Source of the DNA: CAYMJK01 sp043101635
GTDB lineage: Bacteria; Planctomycetota; Phycisphaerae; Phycisphaerales; UBA1924
Direction: 5' to 3'
DNA length: 33,836 nucleotides
Assembly: GCA_043101635.1 (NCBI GenBank)
Contig: JBICIE010000098.1
Span: 1 to 33,836 of the forward strand
Positions 32,631 through 33,836 of the stretch are shown piece by piece. The position numbers were made by a program, and so were the translations under genes. The first letter of the stretch is position 1, and the number at the start of each line of letters is the position of its first letter. The notes beneath the pieces were generated by a model. It saw only the letters and a list, made by a program, of their open reading frames with translations. It made no database searches and had not been told where the DNA came from.

Positions 32631-33626
32631 ATGGCCGACCTTCGCGTGCGCCTTGCCGGGCTGGAACTGCAGAGCCCGGTGCTGCTTGCCGCCGGAACGG
32701 CGGGGTATCTCGACGAACTGGAGGGGCCGGTCGACTTCGGCGCCGTCGGCGCCGTGGTGAGCAAGTCGATCACGCGCCACCCGCGCGAAGGTAACCCGAC
32801 GTGGCGCATCCTGCCGGCCCGCGCCGGCATGCTCAACGCCATCGGGCTGGCCAACGTCGGGATCGAGCGCTTCGTCGAGCACACCGCGCCGCGGATCGAC
32901 GCCTTCCAGCGCCGCACTGGCTGCCGCGTGATCGGCTCGGTCGCGGGATTCTCCATTGACGACTATGTCCAGGTGTGCGCGCACATGGAGCAGATCGAGG
33001 CCATCGGCGCCGTAGAACTGAACGTTTCCTGTCCGAATGTCCACGGCGGCGTCGAGTTCGGCGCCGATCCGGCCGCGCTGCGGGAACTCGTCGGGGCCGT
33101 GCGGGCGGCGCTGCCCACCACCGCGCTGATCGTGAAGCTGAGCCCGATCGCCGTCGGCCATCCCGGCATTGAGCGCATCGCCGAGGCGGCCGTCGCCGGC
33201 GGAGCCCCGGGCGGGCGGGCCGGCCGGCCAGGCGCCGACGGCCTGACGCTGTGCAACACGATCCCGGCCATGGCCATCGACATCCACACGCGCCGGCCGC
33301 GCCTGACCAATGTCACCGGGGGCTTGAGCGGGCCTGCCGTCCATCCGGTAGCGGTGGGGCTGACGCATCGGGTGTATCGCGCGGTGGCGAGGGACGCCGG
33401 CGTGCCGCTGATCGGCGCCGGCGGGGTCAGTTCCTGGACCGACGCGGCCGAGTTCATCCTCGCCGGGGCGTCGGCCATTGAGATCGGCTCGGCCCTGTTC
33501 GCCGATCCGCGCGCCCCGCGGCGCGTGCGGCGGGGACTGGCCCGCTGGGCCCGCGGGCAGGGCGCCGGGCGTCTGACCGACCTGGTCGGGGCGGTCGATC
33601 TCGAGCCTCACGCCAAGGAGACCTGA
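32631..33626 (+). CDS. pyrD: Dihydroorotate dehydrogenase (class 1-type catalytic subunit)
   Basis: A 331-residue FMN enzyme of pyrimidine synthesis that oxidises dihydroorotate to orotate. The catalytic base is a cysteine in VELNVSCPNVHGG (C134), which marks a cytosolic class 1 enzyme rather than the Ser-using membrane class 2. Other landmarks: SPVLLAAGTAGYLDELEG, VVSKSITRHPREGN (K45), MLNAIGLANVGIE, LIVKLSPIA, LTLCNTIPAMAIDI, TGGLSGPAVHPVA and the FMN-phosphate site PLIGAGGVSSWTDA plus GASAIEIGSALF. The sequence is closest in style to class 1B (NAD-linked), which needs a PyrK partner; none is in the window. A short insertion, GGRAGRPGAD, sits before LTLCNT. Likely co-transcribed with the thioredoxin gene. 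Confidence 0.93.
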   Translation: MADLRVRLAGLELQSPVLLAAGTAGYLDELEGPVDFGAVGAVVSKSITRHPREGNPTWRILPARAGMLNAIGLANVGIERFVEHTAPRIDAFQRRTGCRVIGSVAGFSIDDYVQVCAHMEQIEAIGAVELNVSCPNVHGGVEFGADPAALRELVGAVRAALPTTALIVKLSPIAVGHPGIERIAEAAVAGGAPGGRAGRPGADGLTLCNTIPAMAIDIHTRRPRLTNVTGGLSGPAVHPVAVGLTHRVYRAVARDAGVPLIGAGGVSSWTDAAEFILAGASAIEIGSALFADPRAPRRVRRGLARWARGQGAGRLTDLVGAVDLEPHAKET

Positions 33627-33627
33627 G

Positions 33628-33836
33628 ATGCGCACCGTCATGGCCTGCTGCGTAACTGTGCTGGTGGCGACGGCGGCCCCGCGCATCTGGGCCCAGCAGC
33701 CCGGGGAGCCTCGCGCGGCGCAGGTCGGCGATGCGCTGCGCGACGCGATGCGGCGCCACGAGCTGCCGGCCATGGGCGCAGCGATCGTGGAAGCGGATGG
33801 AACGCTGACGGCGCTGGAAGTCGCCGGGGTGCGGGC
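33628..33836 (+). CDS. Exported serine hydrolase (beta-lactamase family), N-terminal part
   Basis: ATG 33628, one base after the pyrD stop, with AAGGAG 7 bases upstream inside the pyrD end. The signal peptide (MRTVMACCVTVLVATAAPRI) ends near WAQQ. Then come RAAQVGDALRDAMRRHELPA and MGAAIVEADGTLTALEVAGVR, the start pattern of class C beta-lactamase-like serine hydrolases (LPGxxxAVVxxGxxxxxxxxGxR). The gene runs off the right edge, so the SxxK and YxN motifs are not visible and the call rests on about 45 mature residues. Confidence 0.6.
   Translation, partial: MRTVMACCVTVLVATAAPRIWAQQPGEPRAAQVGDALRDAMRRHELPAMGAAIVEADGTLTALEVAGVR

Overview
The window comes from a GC-rich, flagellated, Gram-negative-type bacterium, most likely a planctomycete of the Phycisphaerae kind. 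The signs are a 2,424-residue extracellular protein with a LEPR-XLL-type N-terminus and tandem DDH-starting PPC-like domains, a dockerin-like Ca-binding motif inside an RHS protein, a sulfatase-modifying-factor-like protein, FG-GAP and DUF4230 proteins, and planctomycete-style redoxin and CNNM proteins. This placement is inferred from gene content; there is no rRNA or tRNA gene to confirm it.

Layout. 1-1987: the end of an RHS-repeat protein with an unrecognised C-terminal domain, overlapping an exported FGE-sulfatase-like protein. This block is visibly less GC-rich than the rest. 2067-2297: a stump of an FG-GAP protein. 2361-9393: an accessory stretch with a GH63/MGH1-like glycosidase, a DUF3592 membrane protein, a coiled-coil lipoprotein, an exported metallophosphoesterase and a small helix-turn-helix protein. 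It is peppered with short palindromic repeats, several of which lie in frame inside the glycosidase and HTH genes. 9308-12644: fliD-fliS (minus strand). 12784-14501: a six-helix membrane protein, a DUF4230 protein and an Imm53-type immunity protein. 14514-18531: a minus-strand cluster rseP - alpha/beta hydrolase - deoC. 18658-20250: a minus-strand redox pair (DsbD-alpha-like protein, then a redoxin) ended by a clear terminator. 20290-20769: a rhodanese-like lipoprotein lacking the catalytic cysteine. 20851-28125: the giant LEPR-XLL-type protein (minus), with its own terminator, a good sigma70-type promoter and a roughly 350-nt hairpin-rich leader. 28548-29234: an Asp/Glu racemase-like protein without either catalytic cysteine. 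29329-33836: a plus-strand run of an HscB-like protein, two CNNM/CBS transporter-like proteins overlapping by 4 bp, a membrane-anchored thioredoxin, dihydroorotate dehydrogenase and the start of a serine hydrolase.

Working together. fliD and fliS are the filament cap and the flagellin chaperone. The DsbD-alpha-like protein and the redoxin look like one envelope thiol module. RHS/FGE and Imm53 are probably horizontally acquired conflict genes. The most unusual signal is the family of hairpins, mostly with three-base loops, between 2.7 and 9.1 kb: they recur with compensatory changes and are read through as peptide in two genes. The second is the structured leader ahead of the giant surface protein. 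Functions come from motif recognition by eye; no database search was run.
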